The notes: a model not told the origin generated them from the letters alone. 64,000 nt of DNA from Affinundibacterium flavidum (GCF_014284175.1 NZ_JACOGA010000004.1:1-64000); one strand, 5' to 3'; numbered from the stretch's first letter, positions 49,645 to 58,582 are shown. A program made the numbers and translations.

Positions 49645-49759
49645 ATAAATAGGACTTACGCAAAACAGACGCTAGCGTCGTTGCAGTCGCCTCGTCGTAC
49701 AATTTACTGTCTTCGGCGACTCGCCTAGCTAGCGCAATTTTAGGTAAGTCTTAATAAAT
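49645..49759. mobile_element. MITE-like element, 102 bp, with 6-bp flanking direct repeats
   Basis: Inverted ends AGGACTTACGCAAAA (49651-49665) and TTTTAGGTAAGTCTT (49738-49752, reverse complement AAGACTTACCTAAAA) match at 12 of 15 positions. The interior folds imperfectly (GCTAG and AGTCGCC pair with their counterparts). The perfect direct repeat ATAAAT flanks it on both sides (49645-49650 and 49754-49759), as expected of a target duplication. No coding capacity. It lies in the gap between the Oar receptor and GIN-domain genes, whose other parts show no gene. Confidence 0.7.
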
Positions 49760-50102
49760 TGCATCAATAATGAAAAATATCTTTCATTTAACTTGGTATA
49801 AAACCAGTTAATGCGGCATAGGTCAATACCACTTCGCAGGACGAAAATCGACTGCGCAATGAACCTATATCATTTAGAATCAACGAGTTAATACAAACAT
49901 CGAAGAAAATTTTCCACAAAACAAAGACAAACCTTCCTTTACATTTGTCGTAAAAAAACAAATTTTGATGCTTTTTACATTAAAACTATTCGACAACTCG
50001 TTTGATCAATACGATTGAGTGTCGCTCAATCATCTCAACAGCAACCTTAAGTCTCACAGATTTAAAATCGGTGAAACGTTTGTTTATCGAAGCGCAAACA
50101 AA

Positions 50103-50129
50103 AATGCCGACAATATCATTGCCGGCATT
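50103..50129 (-). terminator. Terminator of the GIN-domain protein gene
   Basis: AATGCCG and CGGCATT arms with an inner CAAT/ATTG stem form a hairpin. On the minus strand it is followed by TTTTTG. It begins 22 bp after the gene's stop. Confidence 0.8.
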
Positions 50130-50150
50130 GTGCACATTTACATCAAATGA

Positions 50151-50783
50151 CTATTTTCCGGCGCTGACACCGCCTATACCTTCCACGGTTTTGTTAATTG
50201 ATTTTGGATTACCAAAATAATTCAACGAGCCAATCCCCTGCACATTCGCCTTCAGTTTTTCTGTTGCTGTCACTTCGACCGAGCCTATACCCTCAACTGT
50301 AGCATCGACATTCTCAGCAACCAGACCTTTAGCGTCCACAAAACCCACACCCTGCGCGCGCAATCTAAAATCACGCACCTTGCCGCTCATTTTTAACAAA
50401 CCCACGCCTTCGTAGTTCAATTCGAAACGATCACCAGTAATCTTGCTGACGGTAGTTAGACCTGCGCCTTCCATTTTGAACTTGCTTAAGGTTGGCATCG
50501 TCACGATCACTTTTAAATCATCTGAAATACGAATATTCTTTTTTTCTTTGTAGCTGATCAGTAATTCATCGCCAGCGATATCGGTAATGATTTTGTCCAT
50601 GTACTTGTCGTCGCCCTTGACCGTGATGGAATGCGTGCTACCCACAACAACTTCAACCGATAATGCACCTTGTGTGCGAATGGTGGAAAACGGAGAAACT
50701 TTACGAACCTGCTCACCAGCTGCGGCGAGAGAACTAGCTAATACTAAACCAAGGGTGAGGCCTGATATCCAAACTTTGCGCAT
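50151..50783 (-). CDS. GIN-domain (DUF2807) exported protein
   Basis: A 210-aa protein with a signal peptide (MRKVWISGLTLGLVLASSLAAAG). It continues with the repetitive beta-helix pattern of the head-GIN/DUF2807 family: VSPFSTIRTQGALSVEVVVG near the start and repeated short units such as FKMEGAGLTTV, LNYEGVGLLKM, LRAQGVGFVDAKGL, VEGIGSVEV and VQGIGSLNYFG. These proteins are exported or surface-located; a putative adhesin role has been suggested for the family but is unproven. The Shine-Dalgarno GGAG lies 7 nt before ATG. It is monocistronic. Confidence 0.87.
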   Translation of the reverse strand: MRKVWISGLTLGLVLASSLAAAGEQVRKVSPFSTIRTQGALSVEVVVGSTHSITVKGDDKYMDKIITDIAGDELLISYKEKKNIRISDDLKVIVTMPTLSKFKMEGAGLTTVSKITGDRFELNYEGVGLLKMSGKVRDFRLRAQGVGFVDAKGLVAENVDATVEGIGSVEVTATEKLKANVQGIGSLNYFGNPKSINKTVEGIGGVSAGK

Positions 50784-50950
50784 GATGAGCTCCAGAAAAA
50801 ACTATCGAAAGATAAAACATCAAATGATGTGATGACGGATGCTAGTGTGCCTGTTTATTTTTGTTTTGTGTAAAGCAAAAGACAAAACGACAGAAATGTG
50901 GAACAGAATGCGAAAAAGACTGATGGGATGCAAAGGACGCCTACCAATAC

Positions 50951-50977
50951 AAAAACGGCGCACTGGGCGCCGTTTTT
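50951..50977 (-). terminator. Bidirectional terminator after the first Asr-like gene
   Basis: AAAAACGGCGC and GGCGCCGTTTTTT flank a 4-nt loop. T/A runs on both sides allow function on either strand. On the minus strand it follows the small protein gene ending at 51009. Confidence 0.88.
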
Positions 50978-51008
50978 TCCTTCTAAACCCGTGAAGCTAG
51001 TTTAAGTA

Positions 51009-51431
51009 TTATTTTGCAGATGCGACTGAAGCTGCTGCGGATGCTGCCGCAGGTGTTGCAGGTGCTTTAGTAGTCATCGCTTTCGCATGCTTTTTCGTAT
51101 GCTTTTCAGCATGTTGAGTCACATGTTTTTCGTGCATGGCTGGCTTCATTTCAGTCTTCACTTCGGTCTTCGCTTCCGCTTTCACTGCGGTCGCCACTGC
51201 TGGTGCACTCGCAACTTTTGCTGCTGGCGCTGGCGCTGGTGCTGGCGCTGGCGCTGAAGTTGGCGCTGCTGGAGCTGGAGTACTAGCAACTGCGGTTGTT
51301 GGAGCCGCTGCTGTCGCCACTGGGCTTGCCTTTGCAGGTGTGCTTGTTGTGCTTGGAGCTTGTTCTGCGTTTGCAAACGCTGCGCCTAAAGAAAGAGTAG
51401 CTGCAACGAGTGACAATGTAAGCTTGTTCAT
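51009..51431 (-). CDS. Asr-like Ala/Pro/Lys/His-rich periplasmic protein
   Basis: The 140-aa protein has a signal peptide (MNKLTLSLVAATLSLGAAFANA). A low-complexity Ala/Pro/Thr tract follows, then a Lys/His/Glu segment (MHEKHVTQHAEKHTKKHAKA) and an Ala-rich tail. Composition and layout resemble the enterobacterial acid-shock protein Asr, an intrinsically disordered periplasmic protein, although homology cannot be proven with such sequences. The start is set by AAGGA 8 nt before the ATG at 51431, not by the longer open frame to 51548. A paralogue is encoded next door, and both share an unusual upstream element. A role in acid or envelope stress is an inference. Confidence 0.75.
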   Translation of the reverse strand: MNKLTLSLVAATLSLGAAFANAEQAPSTTSTPAKASPVATAAAPTTAVASTPAPAAPTSAPAPAPAPAPAAKVASAPAVATAVKAEAKTEVKTEMKPAMHEKHVTQHAEKHTKKHAKAMTTKAPATPAAASAAASVASAK

Positions 51432-51557
51432 GTTAAATCCTTTATGGTTTCGATTGAGTAAACTAAGTTTTTTGTTGCATTTTTTGTTGCTTGATTTCTT
51501 GCATCGTTTTGCATTTTTCGCTGCACTTGCTTGGCATCTTCTAATCATCTGCTAAAC

Positions 51558-51616
51558 ACTTGCTGCGTACTTCAATAACGCGGCCATTCAATTTGCTGTT
51601 GACACATATTGGAAAT
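51558..51616 (-). promoter_or_regulatory. Two-block upstream element, copy A
   Basis: Two blocks (51558-51580, containing TTGCTGCGTACT and ATAACG, and 51596-51616, containing CTGTTGACACA and ATTG) recur before the paralogous gene at 52303-52361. They start 38 bp apart in both copies. The block spacing is conserved while the intervening bases are not, so these look like protein-binding or promoter sites for the minus-strand genes. Confidence 0.6.
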
Positions 51617-51736
51617 TTTTTCGATTTTTTTGAACTAAATTTCGCAAATATTTTTCTAATAATTTTTTCGACTCAACAAAAATTTAAAAAAATTTCTGAC
51701 TAATTTTCTCCATCATTATTTTTTGTGAAAAATGAA

Positions 51737-51763
51737 AAACGGCGCAAAATAATGCGCCGTTTT
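51737..51763 (-). terminator. Terminator after the second Asr-like gene
   Basis: AAACGGCGCA and TGCGCCGTTT form a perfect stem around AAATAA. T-rich DNA follows on the minus strand. It starts about 42 bp after the stop at 51805. Confidence 0.82.
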
Positions 51764-51804
51764 CTTGATTCATCGCAATGATGATTTGCTGCTGTTTACT
51801 TCAA

Positions 51805-52218
51805 TTATTTCTTCGTTGCGGGCACGGCAGCTTCTACTTTTTCAGTTGCCTTCTCTACTGCTTTTTCAGTGTGTTTCTTCACTGATTTTTCAACATGCTT
51901 TGTTGGTGCTGTCGCCGCCTTCATGTCTGCACTTGCCGCTGCTTTTGCCGCTGCAGGAACACTAGCTGCACTACTCGCCACTGCCGCAGCAGATGGGGCG
52001 CTGCTGACCTTCGCTGCTGCACTTGCTACTGGGGCAGATGCGTGTGTTGATGCCGCTGTTGCCGCTACTGCTTTCGGTGCTGCCACTGCGCTAGCAGCTG
52101 TCGCTGAAGCAGAAGCGATTGTCGCTTTAGCGCTGGCTACTGGAGTTTGATTACTAGCTGCGAAAGCTGCGCTCATGGACAATGTCGTAGCGATGATAGT
52201 GAGAGCGATTTTTTTCAT
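51805..52218 (-). CDS. Asr-like Ala-rich periplasmic protein, paralogue
   Basis: A 137-aa protein with a signal peptide (MKKIALTIIATTLSMSAAFAA) and a long Ala/Ser/Val low-complexity tract. It ends in a charged amphipathic tail (HVEKSVKKHTEKAVEKATEK). It parallels the neighbouring 140-aa protein in size, order of segments and upstream element, so the pair probably arose by duplication and is co-regulated. It is likely disordered and periplasmic; similarity to Asr is by composition only. Function is not established. Confidence 0.75.
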   Translation of the reverse strand: MKKIALTIIATTLSMSAAFAASNQTPVASAKATIASASATAASAVAAPKAVAATAASTHASAPVASAAAKVSSAPSAAAVASSAASVPAAAKAAASADMKAATAPTKHVEKSVKKHTEKAVEKATEKVEAAVPATKK

Positions 52219-52302
52219 GATATTTTTCCTGTTCGATTCTAAGTAAATGAAGTGTGAATTTAGTTCCGGTCTTGCTTGTGTTCTGTGTTGCTATTGCGCA
52301 GT

Positions 52303-52361
52303 GCTTGCTGCGTACTCCCATAACGGGCTCGCATTTTTTTCTGTTGACACACATTGAAAAT
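52303..52361 (-). promoter_or_regulatory. Two-block upstream element, copy B
   Basis: Blocks at 52303-52325 and 52341-52361 match those at 51558-51616 with the same 38-bp spacing. It lies 85 bp before the ATG at 52218, compared with 127 bp for copy A. Confidence 0.6.
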
Positions 52362-52519
52362 ATTTTTTTCACTTGGAAAATAAATCATGAGAAAAAATTA
52401 GATTTAATATTTTTTCACAATTGCCATTCACTCTAAACGCATTCATCTATGAACAAAAGCTAGCGGAAATGGGGTTGATTTTTATGCTTTCAAGCCCAAA
52501 AAAAATTTAAATTTTCTCT

Positions 52520-52548
52520 CTTGAAAAGCCCTTTTGCTAGCTACATAT
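52520..52548 (+). promoter_or_regulatory. Candidate sigma-32 (heat-shock) promoter of hsp20
   Basis: CTTGAAA (52520-52526) matches the sigma-32 -35 box, and CTACATAT (52541-52548) resembles the CCCCATNT -10 box with a 14-bp spacer. The Hsp20 ATG is about 71 bp downstream. Confidence 0.5.
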
Positions 52549-52618
52549 CGGTATCAGCAGATGCTCAAGTGAGGTCTGCCAATTAACTTATCGCTTACTT
52601 TTTTAAAGGATACTTATC

Positions 52619-53095
52619 ATGCGTAATTTCGACTTTTCTCCACTCTATCGTTCTGCAATTGGCTTTGATCGCCTCGCGCATTTATTCAATGAAGCGCAAC
52701 GCACTGAAGCAACCCCAAGTTACCCACCATACAATATCGAACTGGTCAACGAAGACCAGTACCGTATCAGCATGGCGGTAGCGGGCTTTGATCGTACTGA
52801 GATTGAAATCGAGAGCGAGCGTGATGTATTAAAGGTAGTCGGCCGCAAAACAAAACCTGAGCTGCAAGGTACATTCCTACACCGTGGAATCGCCTCACGC
52901 GATTTTGAGCACAACTTCCGTCTGGCGGATCATGTCAAAGTGGTTGGCGCCAAAATGGATAACGGCTTATTGAACATAGAATTGCAACGTGAAATACCTG
53001 AAGCACACAAACCACGTCGCATCCTGATTGATGGCGAAACACTACGCACTGTTAGCGCGCAAGATCAAGTACATAGTCAGCTGCAAGCAGCATAA
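52619..53095 (+). CDS. Small heat-shock protein, Hsp20/IbpA type
   Basis: A 158-aa alpha-crystallin-domain chaperone that binds aggregating proteins in the cytoplasm. The start MRNFDFSPLYRSAIGFDRLAHLF, the core YPPYNIELVNEDQYRISMAVAGF and FEHNFRLADHVKVVGAKMDNGLLNIEL place it close to the IbpA/IbpB branch. An AAAGGA Shine-Dalgarno precedes the ATG. A sigma-32-like promoter lies upstream and a strong terminator downstream, so it is monocistronic. A stress-protein neighbour (Asr-like genes, divergent) fits the context. Confidence 0.95.
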   Translation: MRNFDFSPLYRSAIGFDRLAHLFNEAQRTEATPSYPPYNIELVNEDQYRISMAVAGFDRTEIEIESERDVLKVVGRKTKPELQGTFLHRGIASRDFEHNFRLADHVKVVGAKMDNGLLNIELQREIPEAHKPRRILIDGETLRTVSAQDQVHSQLQAA

Positions 53096-53135
53096 AGCAC
53101 TTAGCCCTCCTTCGTTAATATAGATTCCCCTCCTC

Positions 53136-53165
53136 GCGTGACTGGAAACAGTCACGCTTTTTTTT
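53136..53165 (+). terminator. Rho-independent terminator of hsp20
   Basis: GCGTGACTG and CAGTCACGC form a perfect 9-bp stem around GAAA (53136-53157), followed by eight T. Confidence 0.95.
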
Positions 53166-53294
53166 GCGCTAAGTTTGCTGTGTTTTCCACGCCAACTTTC
53201 ACATCGCTCCTGCACAATTAATTTTGCTGTAACCGCCTACAGGCTCTGTTACCATTTCAATCATGCTTAAAATAATTGAAATTGGAGGAAGCAA

Positions 53295-54737
53295 ATGCCT
53301 TACTTGAAATCTTCACTCATCGCCAGCGTGCTGAGTATGGCTGTGAGCTTGAGTCAAATCAGCGTGGCACAACAGATGACGACGCCAGCAAAGCCAGCAA
53401 CACCAGCAACAGTGCGCGTCGATATTCTGCATAGCGGAAACGCAAAAACTGAACACTATGCCTTAGAGCGTGTAGTCATCGAGCCACTACCCTGGCCCGG
53501 TCAATTGAAGAAAAATATCGATACCAGCAATCGTGGCAATCAATTATTTGAAGTACGCGACAAAGCCACTGGCGAACTGTTGTACTCACGTGGGTATTCA
53601 ACCGTATTTGCTGAATGGCAAAGCACAGCCGAAGCGGGAAAAATTGACAAAGGCTTTGAAGAGTCTTTACGCTTTCCCAAGCCACAACATGCGGTGAACA
53701 TACGGGTTCTGAAACGTGATCAGCACATGCAATTTCAAACTGTCTGGAGCATAGATCTCGATACCGATGCACCGGATGTGGTTAGGAAACACCAAGCAAC
53801 GACACTCAAACCTATCCCCATTCACATCAGTGGTAATTCAGCGGACAAAGTCGATCTCTTGATTATTGGCGATGGTTACACAGCGAAAGAATTAAATAAA
53901 TTTGCGGCCGACGCCAAACGCATGAGTCAGTATTTATTTACCGTATCGCCGTTCAAAGAACGTGCTACCGATTTTAATATCTGGGGCTTGGTGGCGCCGA
54001 CTAAAGAATCCGGCGTGTCACGTCCATCCACGGGACAATTTCATGCTTCACATACTGGGGCCAGCTACGATATTTTTGGTAGCGAACGCTATGTTCTTAC
54101 TTTAGACAATCGCGCTTTACGCGAATTTGCGCAGAATGCGCCTTACGAATTCATAGAAATCTTAGTCAATAACAAAACCTACGGTGGCGGTGGCATCTTT
54201 GGTCAATTCTCGACTGCCGCTGCAGGCAATAATTGGGCGAACTATCTATTCGTGCATGAATTCGGCCATCACTTTGCCGGATTGGCAGATGAATACTACA
54301 CCTCGCCAGTGGCTTATCAGACTGGCGCAGAAATCACGCAAGAGCCTTGGGAGCCGAATGTCACTGCCTTGAAGGATACAAGCAAACTCAAATGGAAACA
54401 GCATGTCTCTGCGGGTGCCAACTTACCGACTACATGGCCGAAAGAACGCTACGAAGAAGCATCACGCGCGTATCAAAAAGTTCGGGCAGATTTACGTAAA
54501 AATAATCGACCAGAATCAGAAATGAGTGCTTTATTCAAGAAGGATCTGGTCGAATCAAGCCAGCTGTTTTCTAAAGACCCAAATTTTCATAGCATAGGCG
54601 CTTTCGAAGGTGCGAACTATGAAGCGAAAGGCTATTACCGTTCGCAAATGCAGTGTTTGATGTTTGATCGCAGCGAGAAATTCTGTCGCGTTTGTCAGGA
54701 TGGGATTACGACAATCATCGATTTGTATTCGAAATAA
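53295..54737 (+). CDS. Exported M64-family zinc metallopeptidase
   Basis: A 480-aa protein with a signal peptide (LSMAVSLSQISVAQQ). The N-terminal about 150 residues form the M64 N-domain type (VRVDILHSGNAKTEHYALE). The peptidase domain begins near VDLLIIGDGYTAKELNKFAADA and contains the zinc site HEFGHHFAGLADEYY (H321, E322, H325), followed by QCLMFDRSEKFCRVCQDGI. These are the hallmarks of the IgA-peptidase M64 family. The substrate is not determinable; the protein is probably secreted or periplasmic. It is monocistronic, starting 200 bp after the hsp20 gene. Confidence 0.92.
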   Translation: MPYLKSSLIASVLSMAVSLSQISVAQQMTTPAKPATPATVRVDILHSGNAKTEHYALERVVIEPLPWPGQLKKNIDTSNRGNQLFEVRDKATGELLYSRGYSTVFAEWQSTAEAGKIDKGFEESLRFPKPQHAVNIRVLKRDQHMQFQTVWSIDLDTDAPDVVRKHQATTLKPIPIHISGNSADKVDLLIIGDGYTAKELNKFAADAKRMSQYLFTVSPFKERATDFNIWGLVAPTKESGVSRPSTGQFHASHTGASYDIFGSERYVLTLDNRALREFAQNAPYEFIEILVNNKTYGGGGIFGQFSTAAAGNNWANYLFVHEFGHHFAGLADEYYTSPVAYQTGAEITQEPWEPNVTALKDTSKLKWKQHVSAGANLPTTWPKERYEEASRAYQKVRADLRKNNRPESEMSALFKKDLVESSQLFSKDPNFHSIGAFEGANYEAKGYYRSQMQCLMFDRSEKFCRVCQDGITTIIDLYSK

Positions 54738-55217
54738 TGACAAAATTCATGTGATCAAAATAATACATCTGTGTCTGAGCAGTTTTTCTCATCGACATCA
54801 AATCGGGCGTTAAATTAATTTTTTTACTTAAATTAATAATACGCAATTAAATTACCAACGAGCAACTGGTATTACTGATATTGCCTATGGGAATTGCTTT
54901 TCTCTTTCCATCATGTAGTTAAAATACTAACTCACATTCAATTTCAGTCTGACGAGCCTTTATTTGTCGAAAAATCGAACAGCATAGTAAATATTGCCGA
55001 CAATAAAGTGGTACAGACAACTGTGATTTGTAGCAAAAAAAACCAAAAATACAAAGGATTATTTAATTACTTTTTATATCGACTTTGAGGGTTGACTTAT
55101 CAAATGGTAAATATGATACTTTGCGCGCTTGTTATTTGATACTCAAGCGATCCTAGTTTATATCCACAACAAAAATGAAGGTGCCAACTCGGCATCTTAG
55201 GCAAACGGAGTTAATTC
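54738..55217. other. AT-rich gene-free stretch before the S41 peptidase gene
   Basis: About 480 bp with no credible gene. It contains a repeated TTAAATTAA motif near 54813-54838, a candidate promoter (see 55092-55120), and a short hairpin AAGGTGCC/GGCATCTT (55178-55198) just before the Shine-Dalgarno CGGAG. Confidence 0.5.
55092..55120 (+). promoter_or_regulatory. Candidate promoter of the S41 peptidase gene
   Basis: TTGACT (55092-55097) and GATACT (55115-55120) are 17 bp apart. TATGAT at 55112 is an alternative -10 with poorer spacing. The leader would be about 90 nt long. Confidence 0.4.
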
Positions 55218-57281
55218 ATGAAAATTCATAACGTCTTGCGTTTGGCGATACTCGGTGCATCCATCTGCGCTGGTCTCGCACATGCAGAATACCGCGTCAA
55301 CTACCTTGCGAACACAAGGCCTTTGATCAAGTTCAACGAACTCACTCAACCACAAAAACTCGTACTTGCGGAACAAGCGCAATTGGTACTGCGTGATCTG
55401 TATGTTAATCGCTACCAAAAAAATGAGTATTATGGCACTGGCCCTACTTCTGGACATCTGGATCCAGCTTTAGCGGCACAAGACATTCTGAACAAAGTGA
55501 AAGCCGGCAACCTCAGTACGACCGATTTACATAAAAGTTTGAGTCAAGCATTTGTTTCACAGCGCGATTTGCATTTGAACTATAACTTCCCACTGCCTTA
55601 CGCAACTTTCGAAACGTTTATTCCATTCGAATTTACGCGCACAGCATCGGCTGCTGACCAAAATGAAGTGCGCATTAGCCGCCACTTCAGTTCTTTTTAC
55701 TACAACACCTTCTACCAAGGCATCAGAAAGCCAGCGATTGGCGATCAAGTCTTAGAATATGACGGCCTGCCAATCAAACAAGCCGTGCAAAATGCTATCG
55801 TTAACGGCAACGGTGCTAATCTGTACGCAGGTTTTTCTCGTGCATTGCAATACATGACCTACACATGGCAAGGTTCTGCAACGCCACCAACCAAAGACAC
55901 GATTACACTCAAACTGAAAGCCGCTTCCAATGGTGAAGAATATAGCATCACACTGCCATGGCTGAGTTTTTACGATGATGCGGATCTCCCTCCGACGATT
56001 AATCAAGCAACAGCAAAAGTTGCAAAAACGGGCGCGGCACTGAAAGCTAGCATCAGCAAAGCACTCAATCTCAGTAACGAGCCAATTCAAGAACGTTACA
56101 ATCGTTTTGTGGCAAGAAATTCTACTGATGTCGTTGGCGCAATCACAAAAAACTCCACTGCTGAATCTAGTATCAAGTGGGCAGTTGTGAATCGTGGCAG
56201 CAAGAAAGTTGGGTATCTGAGCATCGGTACATTTGCACCAGCAAGCAACGAATATGACACTTCTTTGAGCATCATCACTGGCTTATTGCGTAATCAATTA
56301 GCAGCGACAGATGCATTGGTCATCGACGTTCGTAATAATGGCGGTGGTTTTATTTCTTACGCCGACATGTTGCCTGAGTTATTCATTCCTGGAAAAGCAA
56401 GTGTTAATGCCGCTCGCTTATTGAATACTTCTTTGAATTTCAACTTCTTGAACCAAGAAATTTTCCAATTCTACTGGCCAGAATGGGTACAAGTCATTAC
56501 CAACGCACAAAAAACAAAAGATCGTTACAGTAAAACTGAAGTATTTACTTCTGCAGCTGATGCAAATTACTTTGGACAAATGTACTACAAACCAGTCGGC
56601 GTTTTAGCAAATGCACGTAGCTTCTCCGCAACTGATTTGTTCACATGTGCAATGCGTGACAATGCTGCTGCAACAATTTACGGTGAAGATCCTAAGACTG
56701 GTGCTGGTGGCGCAAATGTTATTCAACATTCTTTCTTCGCCGATTATGGTTCTGCACCATTCCAAGCCTTGCCTGGTGGCGTGACTATGCGCGTATCTTG
56801 GCGTCAAAGTATTCGTAGTGGCTTAGCGGCTGGTACGATGATTGAAGATCAAGGTTGTAACGCTGACGTACAAGTTCCACGTACTCTGGCAGATTTGAGC
56901 AATGGCGATCAAACTCAATTTGACAAAATTGCAGATGACCTCTTGGCAAAAACCCCAAGCAAATCTTACTATCGCAATTTGACTGATGGCAGTTTTATTC
57001 CTGTAGGCGATACGATCACTTCGTCCTCGAATACAGTGAATTTGAATTTGCAAGTAGCAAATACAGATCTCGTTAAAGTCTATGTTGACAATGTCTTGGC
57101 TTCAGTACAAACCGTTCGTGCTGGCGCTAATCCAGTCGCAGTTGCTTTAAGTACTAACATCGCAAATGGTTCGCATCAAATTTCTATCGTTGGTACGACC
57201 AATGCTCACGCACCATTGTGGAACACCAAGCGTTTTGTCGATGTATCAGCATCATGCGTCTCATCTTGTCTCAAACGTTAA
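55218..57281 (+). CDS. Exported S41-family peptidase-like protein
   Basis: A 687-aa protein with signal peptide MKIHNVLRLAILGASICAGLAHA. A PDZ-like segment (PAIGDQVLEYDGLPIKQAV) precedes the S41 core: VGYLSIGTF, ALVIDVRNNGGGFISYADML, and NARSFSATDLFTCAMRD with Ser470 in the nucleophile position. The CtpA-type Lys position (usually G-K-G) reads TGAGG, so it is more like the tricorn type that uses an N-terminal His (RDLHLNY here), or it is inactive. The C-terminal 80 residues look like an Ig-type fold. It is probably periplasmic or secreted; substrate unknown. It is monocistronic with a strong terminator. Confidence 0.88.
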   Translation: MKIHNVLRLAILGASICAGLAHAEYRVNYLANTRPLIKFNELTQPQKLVLAEQAQLVLRDLYVNRYQKNEYYGTGPTSGHLDPALAAQDILNKVKAGNLSTTDLHKSLSQAFVSQRDLHLNYNFPLPYATFETFIPFEFTRTASAADQNEVRISRHFSSFYYNTFYQGIRKPAIGDQVLEYDGLPIKQAVQNAIVNGNGANLYAGFSRALQYMTYTWQGSATPPTKDTITLKLKAASNGEEYSITLPWLSFYDDADLPPTINQATAKVAKTGAALKASISKALNLSNEPIQERYNRFVARNSTDVVGAITKNSTAESSIKWAVVNRGSKKVGYLSIGTFAPASNEYDTSLSIITGLLRNQLAATDALVIDVRNNGGGFISYADMLPELFIPGKASVNAARLLNTSLNFNFLNQEIFQFYWPEWVQVITNAQKTKDRYSKTEVFTSAADANYFGQMYYKPVGVLANARSFSATDLFTCAMRDNAAATIYGEDPKTGAGGANVIQHSFFADYGSAPFQALPGGVTMRVSWRQSIRSGLAAGTMIEDQGCNADVQVPRTLADLSNGDQTQFDKIADDLLAKTPSKSYYRNLTDGSFIPVGDTITSSSNTVNLNLQVANTDLVKVYVDNVLASVQTVRAGANPVAVALSTNIANGSHQISIVGTTNAHAPLWNTKRFVDVSASCVSSCLKR

Positions 57282-57318
57282 TTGAACAAGCATCTTTGAT
57301 GCTCAATTAATCACCTAG

Positions 57319-57357
57319 AAATCGTTGGCGCCAATTCTGTGCGCCAGCGATTTTTAA
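57319..57357 (+). terminator. Terminator of the S41 peptidase gene
   Basis: AAATCGTTGGCGC (57319-57331) and GCGCCAGCGATTT (57341-57353) pair with one wobble, followed by T's. The remaining gap to the LysR gene stop at 57668 holds no gene. Confidence 0.88.
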
Positions 57358-57667
57358 CATCGGCCCGACATAGCCTATCGCGCTTCACAAGCATCACTAA
57401 TCACAGTATGCTTGATTCCATTGTCCTGATGGAATTCAAATTCCCCCTCGTGCCTCAAATCGGTCACTTGCCATCGCATGACGTCCTGCCCAAACTAAAA
57501 TCCATCTTCGACAAAATGATTAAGCCTATCTCACTCTAAATCACCGCATGCTCATCACAAACATCAATTCGACTCGCAATGGGCGCTAGAGTCTGTGCAT
57601 TTATTGCATAACGGACTTCCTATTTGACCTCGTAGCAACTTATGCAAAGATCTCTTTGCGGGTCTAT

Positions 57668-58582
57668 CTAGCGTTTACTGTCGGAAAAACACTCAACCAA
57701 TAAATTGCGCAGCCACTGATTGCCCTCATCTTGTGCAAAACGCCGATGCCAAAAAATATTCGTTTGCAGCGTCGGCAATTTGATGGGTGGCTTGCTATAA
57801 CTCAATCGAAACGGCGCAGCTGCGCTGGCAGCAAGTTTTTGCGGTACGATGACCACCAGATTGGTGCTACTAACAATATATGGTACCGACGAAAAATGTG
57901 GCACGGTAAAGCTATTGCTGGCAGTGATCCCAACCTTTTCCAAGCTTTGATTGATCTTGTCGTAGGGATTTTCACGCGTCGATACGATCAAATGTTCAGC
58001 ACTCAAAAATTCCTTGCTCGACGTGCCTTCACGCATAAGCGGATGATCTTGCCGATACATACAAACATAGTCTTGCCGAAATAAGCGACGATGATAGAGC
58101 GCATCGGAAACCTGATCAAACGCACCTAAGCTTAAGTCTATGCGCCCGGTTTCCATTTCTGCCATCAAATCAACATTATTTGCGCGCACTGTTGCGATCT
58201 GCACTTGTGGTGCAAATCGTCGGCATTGCTCTACCAAGATAGGCATAAAATACATTTCACCAACATCGGTCATCGCAATCATGAATTGACGCTGACTGCT
58301 GGCTGCGTCAAATGATGCGTGTTGATTTAATGCCTTCGTAATGTGACTAAGTGCTGCGGCAACAGGATCGGCTAGTTGCTGGGCTAAAGGTGTTGGCTGC
58401 ATACCCTGCGACGTGCGCACAAATAATTCGTCATCCAAAGCCTTACGCAAACGTGCAAGCGCATTGCTCACCGCGGGTTGCGATAAATTGAGCTTGCGCG
58501 CAACACTGGAAATTTGCCGCTCTTGAAACACTTCCTGAAATATCACCAGCAAGTTCAAGTCTATATCTTTAGCTTCTATCAT
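57668..58582 (-). CDS. LysR-family transcriptional regulator of the homogentisate genes
   Basis: A 304-aa LysR-type regulator. The winged helix-turn-helix (LNLLVIFQEVFQERQISSVARKLNLSQPAVSNALARLRKALDDELFVR) is at residues 8-60, and the effector-binding domain follows from about 90. It is transcribed divergently from hmgA with a 183-bp gap, the standard arrangement in which a LysR protein controls the neighbouring catabolic genes in response to a pathway intermediate. The link to homogentisate or a related aromatic is inferred from position. Confidence 0.92.
   Translation of the reverse strand: MIEAKDIDLNLLVIFQEVFQERQISSVARKLNLSQPAVSNALARLRKALDDELFVRTSQGMQPTPLAQQLADPVAAALSHITKALNQHASFDAASSQRQFMIAMTDVGEMYFMPILVEQCRRFAPQVQIATVRANNVDLMAEMETGRIDLSLGAFDQVSDALYHRRLFRQDYVCMYRQDHPLMREGTSSKEFLSAEHLIVSTRENPYDKINQSLEKVGITASNSFTVPHFSSVPYIVSSTNLVVIVPQKLAASAAAPFRLSYSKPPIKLPTLQTNIFWHRRFAQDEGNQWLRNLLVECFSDSKR

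Noticed and set aside
51136..51555. Plus-strand 139-aa Ala/Gly-rich open frame
   Set aside because: It is the antisense mirror of the low-complexity Asr-like gene, which has the signal peptide, Shine-Dalgarno and terminator.
51596..51616. RstA-box (as at E. coli asr) in the shared upstream block
   Set aside because: Only about half of the recalled consensus positions match, which is not enough to name the regulator.
57339..57539. 66-aa plus-strand open frame after the S41 peptidase gene
   Set aside because: It starts inside the terminator stem, lacks a Shine-Dalgarno and matches nothing recognisable.
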